From assembly GCA_946538525.1 (NCBI GenBank), contig CAMNGU010000015.1:1-33334 (forward strand): a stretch of 33,334 nt of DNA, in the 5' to 3' direction. The position numbers and the translations under genes were made by a program. Positions 19,334 through 28,321 of the stretch are shown in pieces. A model generated the notes under the pieces. That model searched no databases. It was not told the DNA's origin and saw only the letters and a list, made by a program, of their open reading frames with translations. Position 1 is the first letter of the stretch, and each line of letters starts with the position of its first letter. Origin of the DNA: an uncultured Lachnospiraceae bacterium (GTDB taxonomy: Bacteria; Bacillota; Clostridia; Lachnospirales; Lachnospiraceae).

Positions 19334-21424
19334 CTACAACTTGCAAACATAGATTGCAGCCGAGTTCTTTGGAACAACAACCGTAAGCACATTATTCTGA
19401 ACCACTAAAGTTTCAGTATCCAGTGTATAACCAAACTCATTTGTAAGTAGAACTCGTTTCATCATTCTATTATTATGAACTCCCAATTCTCTTACATGAA
19501 GTTTTACTTCTTTATCAACAAAGTCACTGTTTATAACAACCGCAACCGCTTCCTTAAAAGTAAATCTTCCGTAGGACAGAAGCCTATATTCACTATGTAG
19601 GAACTTTAACGAACCGGTTCTCAGCGAAATAAAACGGTTATGAATCTCAATGATATCTTTATGGAAGGCTATCATCTCATGATCCTCATGTCCCCAAGGA
19701 TATGTTCTTCTGGAATCAGGATCCGTCCATCCACACACTCCAGCCTCATCACCATAGTAAATCGTTGGCGCACCCGGCCATGTCATCTGAAATGTAACAG
19801 CCATACGCATGATATTTTTGTTTACATTTTCATTTGCCATTTCAGCACCCACAGTTTGTATTCGACCTACACGATGGTTTGTTCTGGTCAAAAATCTGGA
19901 GTGATCATGGTTTGATAGCTCATTCATAGAAACATAGAGAGAATTATACATAAAGTATGACATATAATTCCTGATGGTTCCTTTGAAGAAATCAGCATTT
20001 CCCAGGAAGTCTCCTCTAAACTCATCACTATGCTTTTCCACACCTGTCAGGAACCAGGTAATAGGCTCCATAAATGCACCATAGTTCATTATGGTATCCC
20101 ACTCATCTCCATCCAGCCACGCCTTAGGATTTCCGTAGTGCTCTGCCAGGATTATAGCCTCAGGATTTGCTTCTTTAACTGCAGCTCTAAAGTCTTTCCA
20201 GAACCTGTGATTATATTCTTCTGAATATCCCAGGTCCGCCGCCACATCAAGTCTCCATCCGTCACAATTATAAGGTGGTGAAACCCATTTCTTTCCTATC
20301 TTGATAATATAATCGTGGAGTTTCACAGACTCCTCGTAATTAAGCTTTGGAAGGGTATCATGTCCCCACCATCCATTGTAGGAACCATTATTCGGCCAAG
20401 CATTTTCATCCTGGAATTTAAAGAAGGAACGATATGGACTGTCTGCACTGACATATGCCCCCTTCTCATAATCCGGATTCTGATCATAAATTCTTTCCTT
20501 ATCCAACCACTTGTTAAATGATCCGCAGTGATTGAATACACCATCCAGAATAACCTTGATGTTTCTCTTATGAGCCTCATCCACCAGCTTTGCAAACAAG
20601 CGATTGGAAGCCTTAAGATTAGCCTTATCCGTAACACGACAGATATATCTTGAAGCCTGTGTATTATCATTTACCCACTCAGGAAGAAGTTCTCCCTCAT
20701 CCTTTACAATACGACCAAAATGAGGATCCACATAGTCATAATCCTGAGTATCATATTTATGGTTCGATGGTGAAACAAAGATAGGATTGAGGTAGATAGC
20801 CTCTACTCCCAGATCCTTTAGATAATCCAGTTTGTCCATAACCCCCTGAAGGTCTCCACCATAAAAGTTACCAACATCCATGGTATCAGGAACCTTATCC
20901 CAATCATCGATTCTTCTAACCTGCTGACCTACATAACTGTACTCTCCGGTAAGAACATCATTCGACTTATCTCCATTACAAAATCGGTCAACAAAGATCT
21001 GGTAGAATACCGCTCCCTTTGCCCAATCAGGAGTTTTAAAACCAGGAACAATCTGAAAATCATAATCATGATTAACATCTCGCAGAATGCCAAGGCGATT
21101 ATAAACCACCTGTAATCTGTCTGAGTGCACAACAAAAAAATACCTCAACTTCGTATGAACATTTGAAAACTTAATAGAATAGTAATCAAATATTCCCGTC
21201 TGCTTAGAAAGCTTCATAGGAATATGTTCATCTCCTACAACGATATCAACTCCATCTGCATTACTTCTTGCTGTTCTGAAACGAATGGTAATATCATCTC
21301 CAACTTCAGGTTCTGCTGGTGTAACGAACTGTGGTGTGACATCTGAAAAAAGAGCACCGAAATTGAGAATAGTCGTTGAATTATATATTCGGTTGATCAT
21401 GTCGATTACATTCGTATGCGACAT
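19334..21424 (-). CDS. Glycoside hydrolase family 13 enzyme (neopullulanase/cyclomaltodextrinase-like), likely cytoplasmic
   Basis: AVFYQIFVDRFCNGD, VILDGVFNHCG, DGWRLDVAADL, IILAEHYGNP, NHDHSRFLTR: GH13 conserved regions; no signal peptide. Confidence 0.92.
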   Translation of the reverse strand: MSHTNVIDMINRIYNSTTILNFGALFSDVTPQFVTPAEPEVGDDITIRFRTARSNADGVDIVVGDEHIPMKLSKQTGIFDYYSIKFSNVHTKLRYFFVVHSDRLQVVYNRLGILRDVNHDYDFQIVPGFKTPDWAKGAVFYQIFVDRFCNGDKSNDVLTGEYSYVGQQVRRIDDWDKVPDTMDVGNFYGGDLQGVMDKLDYLKDLGVEAIYLNPIFVSPSNHKYDTQDYDYVDPHFGRIVKDEGELLPEWVNDNTQASRYICRVTDKANLKASNRLFAKLVDEAHKRNIKVILDGVFNHCGSFNKWLDKERIYDQNPDYEKGAYVSADSPYRSFFKFQDENAWPNNGSYNGWWGHDTLPKLNYEESVKLHDYIIKIGKKWVSPPYNCDGWRLDVAADLGYSEEYNHRFWKDFRAAVKEANPEAIILAEHYGNPKAWLDGDEWDTIMNYGAFMEPITWFLTGVEKHSDEFRGDFLGNADFFKGTIRNYMSYFMYNSLYVSMNELSNHDHSRFLTRTNHRVGRIQTVGAEMANENVNKNIMRMAVTFQMTWPGAPTIYYGDEAGVCGWTDPDSRRTYPWGHEDHEMIAFHKDIIEIHNRFISLRTGSLKFLHSEYRLLSYGRFTFKEAVAVVINSDFVDKEVKLHVRELGVHNNRMMKRVLLTNEFGYTLDTETLVVQNNVLTVVVPKNSAAIYVCKL

Positions 21425-21512
21425 TTTCTCCCCTCCCCACTAGAATGAGTGTATAAAACTCAAAACTAACGAGTATTTTACCACAAATAATATATATTTT
21501 AAAGCAAAAGAA

Positions 21513-21539
21513 GAACACCCCTACTTACCGTAAGGGTGT
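21513..21539 (-). terminator. Probable terminator after the DUF4190 gene
   Basis: Minus-strand AACACCCTTAC-GGTAA-GTAGGGGTGTT followed by CTTCTTTT. Coordinates approximate. Confidence 0.65.
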
Positions 21540-21587
21540 TTTCTAATTATGCATAATTAATTTATGTATTAATTAAGTCATGGCTAT

Positions 21588-21845
21588 TTACATGAATATA
21601 AAACTTGAACTATTCAAAATAGCAGTGAATGTTCCAGTTACCGCATTAATAATAATAGCGACAATCCAGAGAACAACTGCAATAATACCAAGAATTAATC
21701 CTGCTGTAGCCTTACCACTCGTATTTCCTGCATCCTTTGCCTGCTTAGCTAAAATGATAGCTGCGATACCACATGGTGCACAGCATAACAGACCAACAAT
21801 ACCTAACACGAGAGAAGTAGTAGCCTTCTTATCTTCTGGTTGCAT
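21588..21845 (-). CDS. DUF4190-type small membrane protein
   Basis: TTSLVLGIVGLLCCAPCGIAAIILAKQAKDAGNTSGKATAGLILGIIAVVLWIV. Start placed at MQPEDKK (21845), preceded by GGAGGTGG, rather than the ORF-track start at 21917. Confidence 0.8.
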   Translation of the reverse strand: MQPEDKKATTSLVLGIVGLLCCAPCGIAAIILAKQAKDAGNTSGKATAGLILGIIAVVLWIVAIIINAVTGTFTAILNSSSFIFM

Positions 21846-21984
21846 ACTCTTCCACCTCCATACATATTTCAGGTAAAAACCCGTAAATAGATTATCATAT
21901 AGATATACTATTTTCAAGTAAAAATTGCCAAAAATGTCATAATTCTGTGGTTTTAGCTTACCAAAGAATATTTAAGAAGAATTT

Positions 21985-22356
21985 TTATAAACCAAATGCA
22001 TTTCTGACAAACATAAATGCTATAGCTAAACCGGCATATGTATATATCAGCGCAAGATTCCATTTTGGTATCTTTTCATCCCTACAATATCTAACAAGAA
22101 TATAAACTATTTCAGCAACTATAAACGGCCATAAAACAAACATCAACTGATTGTCCATAAAAGCTTCCTTGAACTGAAAATGTGTAAGATGCATTACCAT
22201 CCTTGTCAGCCCACAGCCAGGGCACTTCTTTCCTGTGGATGCATAGATGTAGCAGGGAATTCCTACCCCAAGATGTCTAACTATAAAGTAATAGCCAATA
22301 CCAACGGCAATAACTATCAACCAGCCTATTATTAATTTTTTTACCCTTCTATCCAT
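21985..22356 (-). CDS. DUF2752 family membrane protein
   Basis: CYIYASTGKKCPGCGLTRMVMHLTHFQFKEAFMDNQLMFVLWPF is the DUF2752 signature. Start placed at MDRRVKK (22356), because the ORF-track start at 22410 lies inside a terminator hairpin. Confidence 0.82.
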   Translation of the reverse strand: MDRRVKKLIIGWLIVIAVGIGYYFIVRHLGVGIPCYIYASTGKKCPGCGLTRMVMHLTHFQFKEAFMDNQLMFVLWPFIVAEIVYILVRYCRDEKIPKWNLALIYTYAGLAIAFMFVRNAFGL

Positions 22357-22389
22357 AGATAAAACCTTTTCTCTATCAATTAAAACTAA

Positions 22390-22417
22390 AGAGCCAACAG
22401 GATTCCCCATTGGCCCT
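22390..22417 (-). terminator. Rho-independent terminator after the Hsp70-like/GrpE fusion gene
   Basis: Minus-strand AGGGCCAA-TGGGGAATCCTG-TTGGCTCT followed by TTAGTTTTAATT. Confidence 0.6.
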
Positions 22418-22465
22418 AAGTATTTCTGGCTTTTCTGATTTTACGGAATATCCGTCTAAACTACG

Positions 22466-23875
22466 TTAGTTTGCCACGATTACCGAAGCAGTTCTTAGAA
22501 TCTTGCCCCTATATGAATATCCTGTCTGCATAACCTGCTTAACAGTATTCTCAGGAAGATCTACATCAGTAACATGAGCTACTGCATTTTGTGTATTAAA
22601 GTCAAATGGTTCGCCTTCGCCCGAGATAATCTTTACACCATTTTCTTCCAGTATCTTTCTAGCATTCTCATAGGTCTGAATAATACCCTTTGTATATGGG
22701 TTATCTTGATCCTGTGCGAACTTCGTAGCATATTCAAGGTTATCCAGAATAGGAATGATCTTCTCAACAAAGGCAGCTGTGTCTTCGCTCTCACTCTTTG
22801 CCTTTTCCACTTCAGCCGCATCCTCTACCGGAATCTCTACATATGCCTGGGTTTCCAGATTTTGGATAACAACCGCCAAGTCTTTATTCTTATCAACATT
22901 AATACCAACCCATACAGGTTTCTTGAAGTAATCCTGAATATCTTCCTTTGGTGCATTTACAGCTCCAATCTTAATAAGTCTTCTGCCTTTTTTCTCATAC
23001 ACAATAAAAGATTCTGTATCACCACCAGATTCAGGAATTCTCCTCATATCCAGCCCTGAGCTTCTTGTCAGATGGCCCTCAGGCTTTATCATCTTGAATA
23101 TCTCACCATTGATTCCCAAAAGAATTTCATACGGAGAAACTGTATCGCTAATTCCAAGACCTACAAACGCCTCATTACCCTCCAGTTTTCCAGCCAGATA
23201 TCCCAGTCCATCAACCACATAAGAACTATCCAGCAGTTTGATACACATATCCTCACCAAACATATCTGAATCATTTACATATGTTCTAACAGCCTGTTCA
23301 AATGACATTCCTGCATTCATACTTCCAGAAATAAAGAAGAACTCTGCATCTGTAGCATCAAAATATTTTGCACTATAATCATGAAGGAACGGTGCTCTGC
23401 TAAGATCCGAACCCTTCCAAGGTCCACAGGCATGAGTACCAATCTTCTTTACTCCTTCATCACTGTAATCATATTCAGCTATGCTAACTCGATTGTCTGA
23501 AACAACCGCAGCCAGCATTCTTCCATCAAAACTATATTCACCATAAACAGAAAGGGCCATGGCAAATGTTTCACAGATTGTGGTAGTAACCTCCACTCCG
23601 CTTTCCCTGCCTGCAGCATAAACTCTCTGTGTTTCTTCAATACCAAAATCATCCGGAACAGCTATTGCCATGCCGAATTCAGAAATATTAACCTTCTGGG
23701 AAAGATAATCCCTGATTGCTCTAAAAACCCCTTGGAGCGCAAAATCCTGTCTTAAAATGTCATCTCGTCTGTAATCTTCAGGAAGATTAAAGGATGCTCC
23801 AAGTATCTCGTCCCCGTTGAGCCAGCAAAGATGCACTTTCTTATCCCAGAAATGAACCCCTATTATTCTTTTCAT
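22466..23875 (-). CDS. Degenerate Hsp70-like protein with a C-terminal GrpE domain (469 aa)
   Basis: C-terminus FVEKIIPILDNLEYATKF...PFDFNTQNAVAHVTDVDLPENTVKQVMQTGYSYRGKILRTASVIVAN is GrpE-like. N-terminus AIAVPDDFGIEETQRVYAAGRESGVEVTTTICETFAMALSVYG resembles Hsp70 [39 protein letters not shown]. Confidence 0.8.
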   Translation of the reverse strand: MKRIIGVHFWDKKVHLCWLNGDEILGASFNLPEDYRRDDILRQDFALQGVFRAIRDYLSQKVNISEFGMAIAVPDDFGIEETQRVYAAGRESGVEVTTTICETFAMALSVYGEYSFDGRMLAAVVSDNRVSIAEYDYSDEGVKKIGTHACGPWKGSDLSRAPFLHDYSAKYFDATDAEFFFISGSMNAGMSFEQAVRTYVNDSDMFGEDMCIKLLDSSYVVDGLGYLAGKLEGNEAFVGLGISDTVSPYEILLGINGEIFKMIKPEGHLTRSSGLDMRRIPESGGDTESFIVYEKKGRRLIKIGAVNAPKEDIQDYFKKPVWVGINVDKNKDLAVVIQNLETQAYVEIPVEDAAEVEKAKSESEDTAAFVEKIIPILDNLEYATKFAQDQDNPYTKGIIQTYENARKILEENGVKIISGEGEPFDFNTQNAVAHVTDVDLPENTVKQVMQTGYSYRGKILRTASVIVAN

Positions 23876-23973
23876 TTTATTCTCTCTTTCTTATTATTCT
23901 CTCTTTCCCCTAACACTCTCTCAACATTCAATATATACACCACAGCATTGTAACATAAAAAACAGAAATATAA

Positions 23974-23995
23974 AAGCCCACCTAATGGTGAGCTT
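23974..23995 (-). terminator. Rho-independent terminator after trmL, overlapping its stop codon
   Basis: Minus-strand AAGCTCACC-ATTA-GGTGGGCTT followed by TTATATTT. Confidence 0.75.
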
Positions 23996-24497
23996 GATAT
24001 TTCAGTCTATGTAGTTCTCCCTCTGTCTCAAGTCCCGGAAAATCCAATTGTCTTAATGCTTCATATAAAATAATTGCTGCACTGTTGGAAAGATTTAGAC
24101 TTCTTTCCTCTGGCATCATAGGAATTCTAATGCAGTCCTCCGGATGTTCAGCTAGTATCTCTTCCGGAATACCTGCACTCTCGCGACCAAACATTATAAA
24201 GTCGCCATCATGATACTCCACATCCGTGTAACGATGTTTGCCCTTTGTGGTAGCATAAAAAAGCCTCGGATGCTCATCAAGAGAATTGAAATAATTATAA
24301 AACTCTTCGGTAGTATCATGCTCGTGAAGGTCCAGTTTTGGCCAGTAATCAAGCCCGGCTCTCTTTATCATTTTGTCATTCAGAAAAAATCCATATGGTC
24401 TTATCAGGTGCAAACTGGCCCCCGTTATAACACAGGTACGGCCAATATTTCCAGTATTATATGGAATCTCCGGTTCATGCAGAACTATGTTGATCAT
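23982..24497 (-). CDS. trmL: tRNA (cytidine(34)-2'-O)-methyltransferase, SpoU/TrmL type
   Basis: INIVLHEPEIPYNTGNIGRTCVITGASLHLIRPYGFFLNDKMIKRAGLDYW; IMFGRESAGIP; IPMMPEERSLNLSNSAAIILYEALRQ. Confidence 0.94.
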   Translation of the reverse strand: MINIVLHEPEIPYNTGNIGRTCVITGASLHLIRPYGFFLNDKMIKRAGLDYWPKLDLHEHDTTEEFYNYFNSLDEHPRLFYATTKGKHRYTDVEYHDGDFIMFGRESAGIPEEILAEHPEDCIRIPMMPEERSLNLSNSAAIILYEALRQLDFPGLETEGELHRLKYQAHH

Positions 24498-24498
24498 A

Positions 24499-25194
24499 TT
24501 ATTCGCTCACTTCCTCAGCATTTTTGACCACCTCAAAAGACGCATCCTTCAGTCTGATATATTCATAAACATCATCCGGATTATCTTTATAAGTTTCAAA
24601 TACACCTGTAACTATGGCATCCGAACCATCTTCAGGATATTCATCAGGGAACACATGGGATCCATCGTCCCAAATAAATTCAAGTCCCTGCTGACAGCAG
24701 GCCGTAGCATCCTTAACCAGAATAAAGAAATATCTGATACCAGTCGCTTCATCGTAACTGGAATAATACATCCCCTTCATTCTCACGGTCTTACCTACAT
24801 AGCTAGGTGCATCCGCCATCATCTGGTATACAGTCGAATATACCATATTGCTATCCATTACCGTAAGATCAATATCTACATCAGTCTTGGCATCAGCAAT
24901 ATCAGTTACTCCATCTTCTGTACTTACTTCGGTAACAGCTTCAGTTGCCTCAGTTTTATCCTCTGTAGGCGGAACCACAAGAGTCTGTGGCAGTTCTTCT
25001 GTTGTTGCTTCTGTTGAAGCTTCAGCATCCTCTTTCGCCATCTGACTATTTAAGGCTTCCTCTACACTATTACTATCATTTTGATACTTACTGGAGCCGT
25101 CGTCACCTGAACCACAAGCCGTAAGCCCCTGAAGACATACAGTAAGTGCAAGTCCTACACATACCACTCTTTTTAAACTCAACTTTTTCATCAT
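24499..25194 (-). CDS. Zinc-operon-associated lipoprotein with a YcgQ/DUF1980 (TIGR03943)-like C-terminal domain
   Basis: Lipobox LTAC; C-terminus DAPSYVGKTVRMKGMYYSS...YFFILVKDATACCQQGLEFIW...IVTGVFETY. Start trimmed to MMKKLSLKR (AGGAG upstream) from the ORF-track start at 25227. Confidence 0.7.
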   Translation of the reverse strand: MMKKLSLKRVVCVGLALTVCLQGLTACGSGDDGSSKYQNDSNSVEEALNSQMAKEDAEASTEATTEELPQTLVVPPTEDKTEATEAVTEVSTEDGVTDIADAKTDVDIDLTVMDSNMVYSTVYQMMADAPSYVGKTVRMKGMYYSSYDEATGIRYFFILVKDATACCQQGLEFIWDDGSHVFPDEYPEDGSDAIVTGVFETYKDNPDDVYEYIRLKDASFEVVKNAEEVSE

Positions 25195-25235
25195 GACTCC
25201 TAAACTGTCACATTTTGCCCTAAGCATATACAGTA

Positions 25236-26075
25236 TTAATCTAGTTTTATTATGAATTTACCAATAGCCCATGATATTACAAAGAAAACAAAATCCATAG
25301 CAACAATTGTAGCACCAGTTGGAGTATTTGCAAGCATAGATATGATCATTCCCGTCAGCGAACATACTACGGAGAAGATAACCGAAAGAATCACAACCCC
25401 TTTAAAGGTACCACTAAGTCTCATGGCAGCAAGGGCAGGGAATACTATCAGTGCTGATATGAGTAAGCTTCCCACCAGATTCATTCCAAGTACTATAATA
25501 ATTGCGATTATAACTGCAATCAGGAAATTGTACCTTCCGGCCGGTACTCCTGTAGCTCTACAGAAGGTTTCGTCAAATGTTACAGCAAATATTTTATTAT
25601 AGAAGATAATGTATATTGCAATAACTACTGCTGAAAGAGCTATGCAAACAGCCACCTCTGTTTTATCCAGTGTCAGGATTGATTTTGAACCAAACAAGGT
25701 CCCACAAACATCACCTGAAACATTCGCCGATGCAGAAAAAACATTCATTATCATATAACCGAAGGCCAGGGATGTAACCGAAAGCATGGCGATGGCCGCA
25801 TCTCCTTTCATTATAGACTTATTTCCAGTTCTAAGCAGCAGCACTGCCGTAATAATTGTTACTGGCATAACCAGCACAGTGTTACTTACTAGATGAAGCA
25901 CACTGGCTACCGCCATAGCGCCAAATGCCACATGAGACAGACCGTCTCCAATAAAGGAATAGCGTTTCAACACCAGTGTCACTCCCAGAAGTGACGCACA
26001 AAGCGCGATAAGTACACCAACTATAAGTGCGTATATAACAAAATTATACTGAAGGTACATCTGAAGTTTTTCCAT
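25236..26075 (-). CDS. znuB: Metal (probably zinc) ABC transporter permease
   Basis: ABC-3 family: LLGVTLVLKRYSFIGDGLSHVAFGAMAVA and MNLVGSLLISALIVFPALAAMRLSGTFKG. Confidence 0.92.
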   Translation of the reverse strand: MEKLQMYLQYNFVIYALIVGVLIALCASLLGVTLVLKRYSFIGDGLSHVAFGAMAVASVLHLVSNTVLVMPVTIITAVLLLRTGNKSIMKGDAAIAMLSVTSLAFGYMIMNVFSASANVSGDVCGTLFGSKSILTLDKTEVAVCIALSAVVIAIYIIFYNKIFAVTFDETFCRATGVPAGRYNFLIAVIIAIIIVLGMNLVGSLLISALIVFPALAAMRLSGTFKGVVILSVIFSVVCSLTGMIISMLANTPTGATIVAMDFVFFVISWAIGKFIIKLD

Positions 26076-26839
26076 TATTCATTACCTCCTTCAGTTTTCT
26101 TATTATCTTCGGCTTCTTCATCTTCCTCATCTTCTCCATCCCCTCCAATCGAAGAGAAGAACTTATATGCTTCGCTATGAACATATTCTTCAGTCGGGCC
26201 ATAAAACAGCTGCTTATGACCTAAATGAAGAATCTTATTTGAAAATCTTACAGCTGTATTAATATCATGAGATATCATTATTATTGTAACACCTGTATCA
26301 TTCAGGGATTTAACAAGACGGTACAGTTCTTCTGTAACCTTTGGATCAAGTCCTGCAACCGGCTCATCCAGGAGAATAAGCTTTGATGTTGCGCAAAGCG
26401 CTCTGGCAAGAAGAACTCTCTGCTGCTGTCCACCTGAAAGATTTCTAAAGGTCTTTTTTCTAAGTTCCCAGGCATCAAATCTCTTAAGACATTCTTTAGC
26501 CCGTTCTTTTTCTTCTTTATTATAGAAAGGCCTTAAACCAGACTTAGCAAGATTACCAGAAAGTACTATCTCCCACACGCTGGCAGGGAAGTCCTTCTGT
26601 ACCACAGTCTGCTGAGGAAGATATCCAACATCTTTCGCCCCCAGCTCCTCGTTAAATATAATCTCGCCCTTTACAGGCGGAATAAGACGCAGAAGAGTCT
26701 TCATAAGAGTACTCTTTCCTGCGCCATTTTCTCCTACTATACATAGATAGTCGCCCTTCTCAACTACGAAGTTAATATGCTTCGTAAGAGGAATCCCATC
26801 ATATCCGGTTGTTAAATGCTTGGCCTCAATATAATTCAT
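26075..26839 (-). CDS. znuC: Metal (probably zinc) ABC transporter ATP-binding protein
   Basis: Walker A GENGAGKST, signature NLSGGQQQRVLLARAL, Walker B LILLDEP; adjacent to the permease. Confidence 0.92.
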   Translation of the reverse strand: MNYIEAKHLTTGYDGIPLTKHINFVVEKGDYLCIVGENGAGKSTLMKTLLRLIPPVKGEIIFNEELGAKDVGYLPQQTVVQKDFPASVWEIVLSGNLAKSGLRPFYNKEEKERAKECLKRFDAWELRKKTFRNLSGGQQQRVLLARALCATSKLILLDEPVAGLDPKVTEELYRLVKSLNDTGVTIIMISHDINTAVRFSNKILHLGHKQLFYGPTEEYVHSEAYKFFSSIGGDGEDEEDEEAEDNKKTEGGNE

Positions 26840-26895
26840 TTCATCACCTGATTTTCCAAATACATTAAACTTTTTGTTTCACCCAACAAATAATT

Positions 26896-28239
26896 TTACT
26901 CAGATACTCCTAGTGCCTTCTTTAATACACTAAGATTATCTGTCATTATCTTAAGGTAGTTTGCTCCAGCCTCAACATCTGTTGATGTAACTGACTGCAG
27001 TGAATTAAGTGTCAAAATCTCCTGATCCTGTGTCTTTGTATTATTCTTTACTGTCTCAGCAATTCCCTGATCACTCTTCTCAATAGTACAGATTGCTGGA
27101 AGTCCCAACTCATCAACCTTTCCTGAAAGGAAGATAACTGTTTCAAAGCTGGCTTCTGTCTCTGCTGAACATCCAATGAATGCTGCATAGTAATTGATTC
27201 CATAATCATCCACCATATATCTAAATGGGAATCTGTCACCAAAAAGAATTGTATCAACTGTGGCTGCATCTACTGCAGACTGATATTCTGTATCAAGGTC
27301 AGAAAGCTTTTCAATATATGCATCTGCATTAGCCTTATAAGCTGAAGCATTTTCCACATCCTTTGAACCTAATGAATCAGCTATTTTTTCTGTTAATACT
27401 TCAGCATTCTTAAGGGAAAGCCATACATGCTCATCATATTCTATCTCACCATCATCATGGTGATGTCCTTCACCGTCTTCATGATCTTCATGGTCTTCCT
27501 CTTCTGCCTCAGCCACTTCAGCTTCCTCTTCTTCAGCCTCAGCCTCTTCATCAGTAAGTTCCAGTGAACCCTCGTCAGAAAATCCAGGATTATCAGATTC
27601 TTCAGACTGTACTACAGGAGCAGGTGAATTTGGGCTTCCTGAATTTCCAACATTCTCAACTGACGCTGATTCTTCTTTAGATTCATCTGAGCTTTCCTCA
27701 GTTTCCTCAGTCTCGACAGCATCCTCTTCAGAGGCTTCATCCTCTTCCTCTTCGCCTTCCATGCCTTCCACAAGTTCTTCTTCCTTTACGCTATCGCCAA
27801 GCACATCCATAAGGTCAATAACTACCATATCCTTATTTTTAGCTTCTTTCAGCGCATCATCAACCCATTTATCTGACTCTCCGCCAACATAAATGAACAC
27901 ATCACATGTTGAAATTTTTGCAATATCAGCAGCTGTAGGCTGATAGCTGTGAAGATCCACACCGTTATCCAGCAACATTGATACTTCTACTTTATCAGCA
28001 ACACTAGTATCTACGCTGTTTTCGCCCTGGCCCGCAACCTCTCTAACCCAGTCATACTCTGGGAAAATGGTAGCAACAACCTGAAGCTTGTCACTTCCTT
28101 CCTCACTGGCCTCTGCATTTGGAGCAGCATTTCCACAAGCTGCAAGCCCTGCTGTTAATGCTCCAGCAAGTACTACTGAAGCTATTTTCTTAATTTTTTT
28201 TATACTATTATTCTTTAAATCTATATTACTTTTTCTCAT
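26896..28239 (-). CDS. znuA: Zinc ABC transporter substrate-binding lipoprotein with a very long acidic/His-rich loop
   Basis: Lipobox LAAC; LQVVATIFPEYDWVREVAG; DLHSYQPTAADIAKI; loop DHEDHEDGEGHHHDDGEIEYDEHVWLSLKNA; GDRFPFRYMVDDYGINYYAAFIGCS. Confidence 0.93.
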   Translation of the reverse strand: MRKSNIDLKNNSIKKIKKIASVVLAGALTAGLAACGNAAPNAEASEEGSDKLQVVATIFPEYDWVREVAGQGENSVDTSVADKVEVSMLLDNGVDLHSYQPTAADIAKISTCDVFIYVGGESDKWVDDALKEAKNKDMVVIDLMDVLGDSVKEEELVEGMEGEEEEDEASEEDAVETEETEESSDESKEESASVENVGNSGSPNSPAPVVQSEESDNPGFSDEGSLELTDEEAEAEEEEAEVAEAEEEDHEDHEDGEGHHHDDGEIEYDEHVWLSLKNAEVLTEKIADSLGSKDVENASAYKANADAYIEKLSDLDTEYQSAVDAATVDTILFGDRFPFRYMVDDYGINYYAAFIGCSAETEASFETVIFLSGKVDELGLPAICTIEKSDQGIAETVKNNTKTQDQEILTLNSLQSVTSTDVEAGANYLKIMTDNLSVLKKALGVSE

Positions 28240-28321
28240 TTTTCCTCTTTAAATCCTTTTTATTTCTTCTATAAATATTCACTTGTTTGATTATCTTTAT
28301 TAAGACTATTAGATTATCAAC

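Noticed and set aside
21985-22410. ORF-track start of the DUF2752 protein at MGNPVGSL
   Set aside because: This start lies inside the terminator hairpin of the preceding gene and has no clear ribosome-binding site; MDRRVKK at 22356 is better supported.
22574-23059. 161-aa plus-strand ORF antisense to the Hsp70-like/GrpE fusion
   Set aside because: Shadow ORF of a coding frame with clear homology; Cys/Leu/Ile-rich pseudo-sequence.
24373-25017. 214-aa plus-strand ORF antisense to trmL and the lipoprotein gene
   Set aside because: Overlaps two well-supported minus-strand genes; no recognisable domain.
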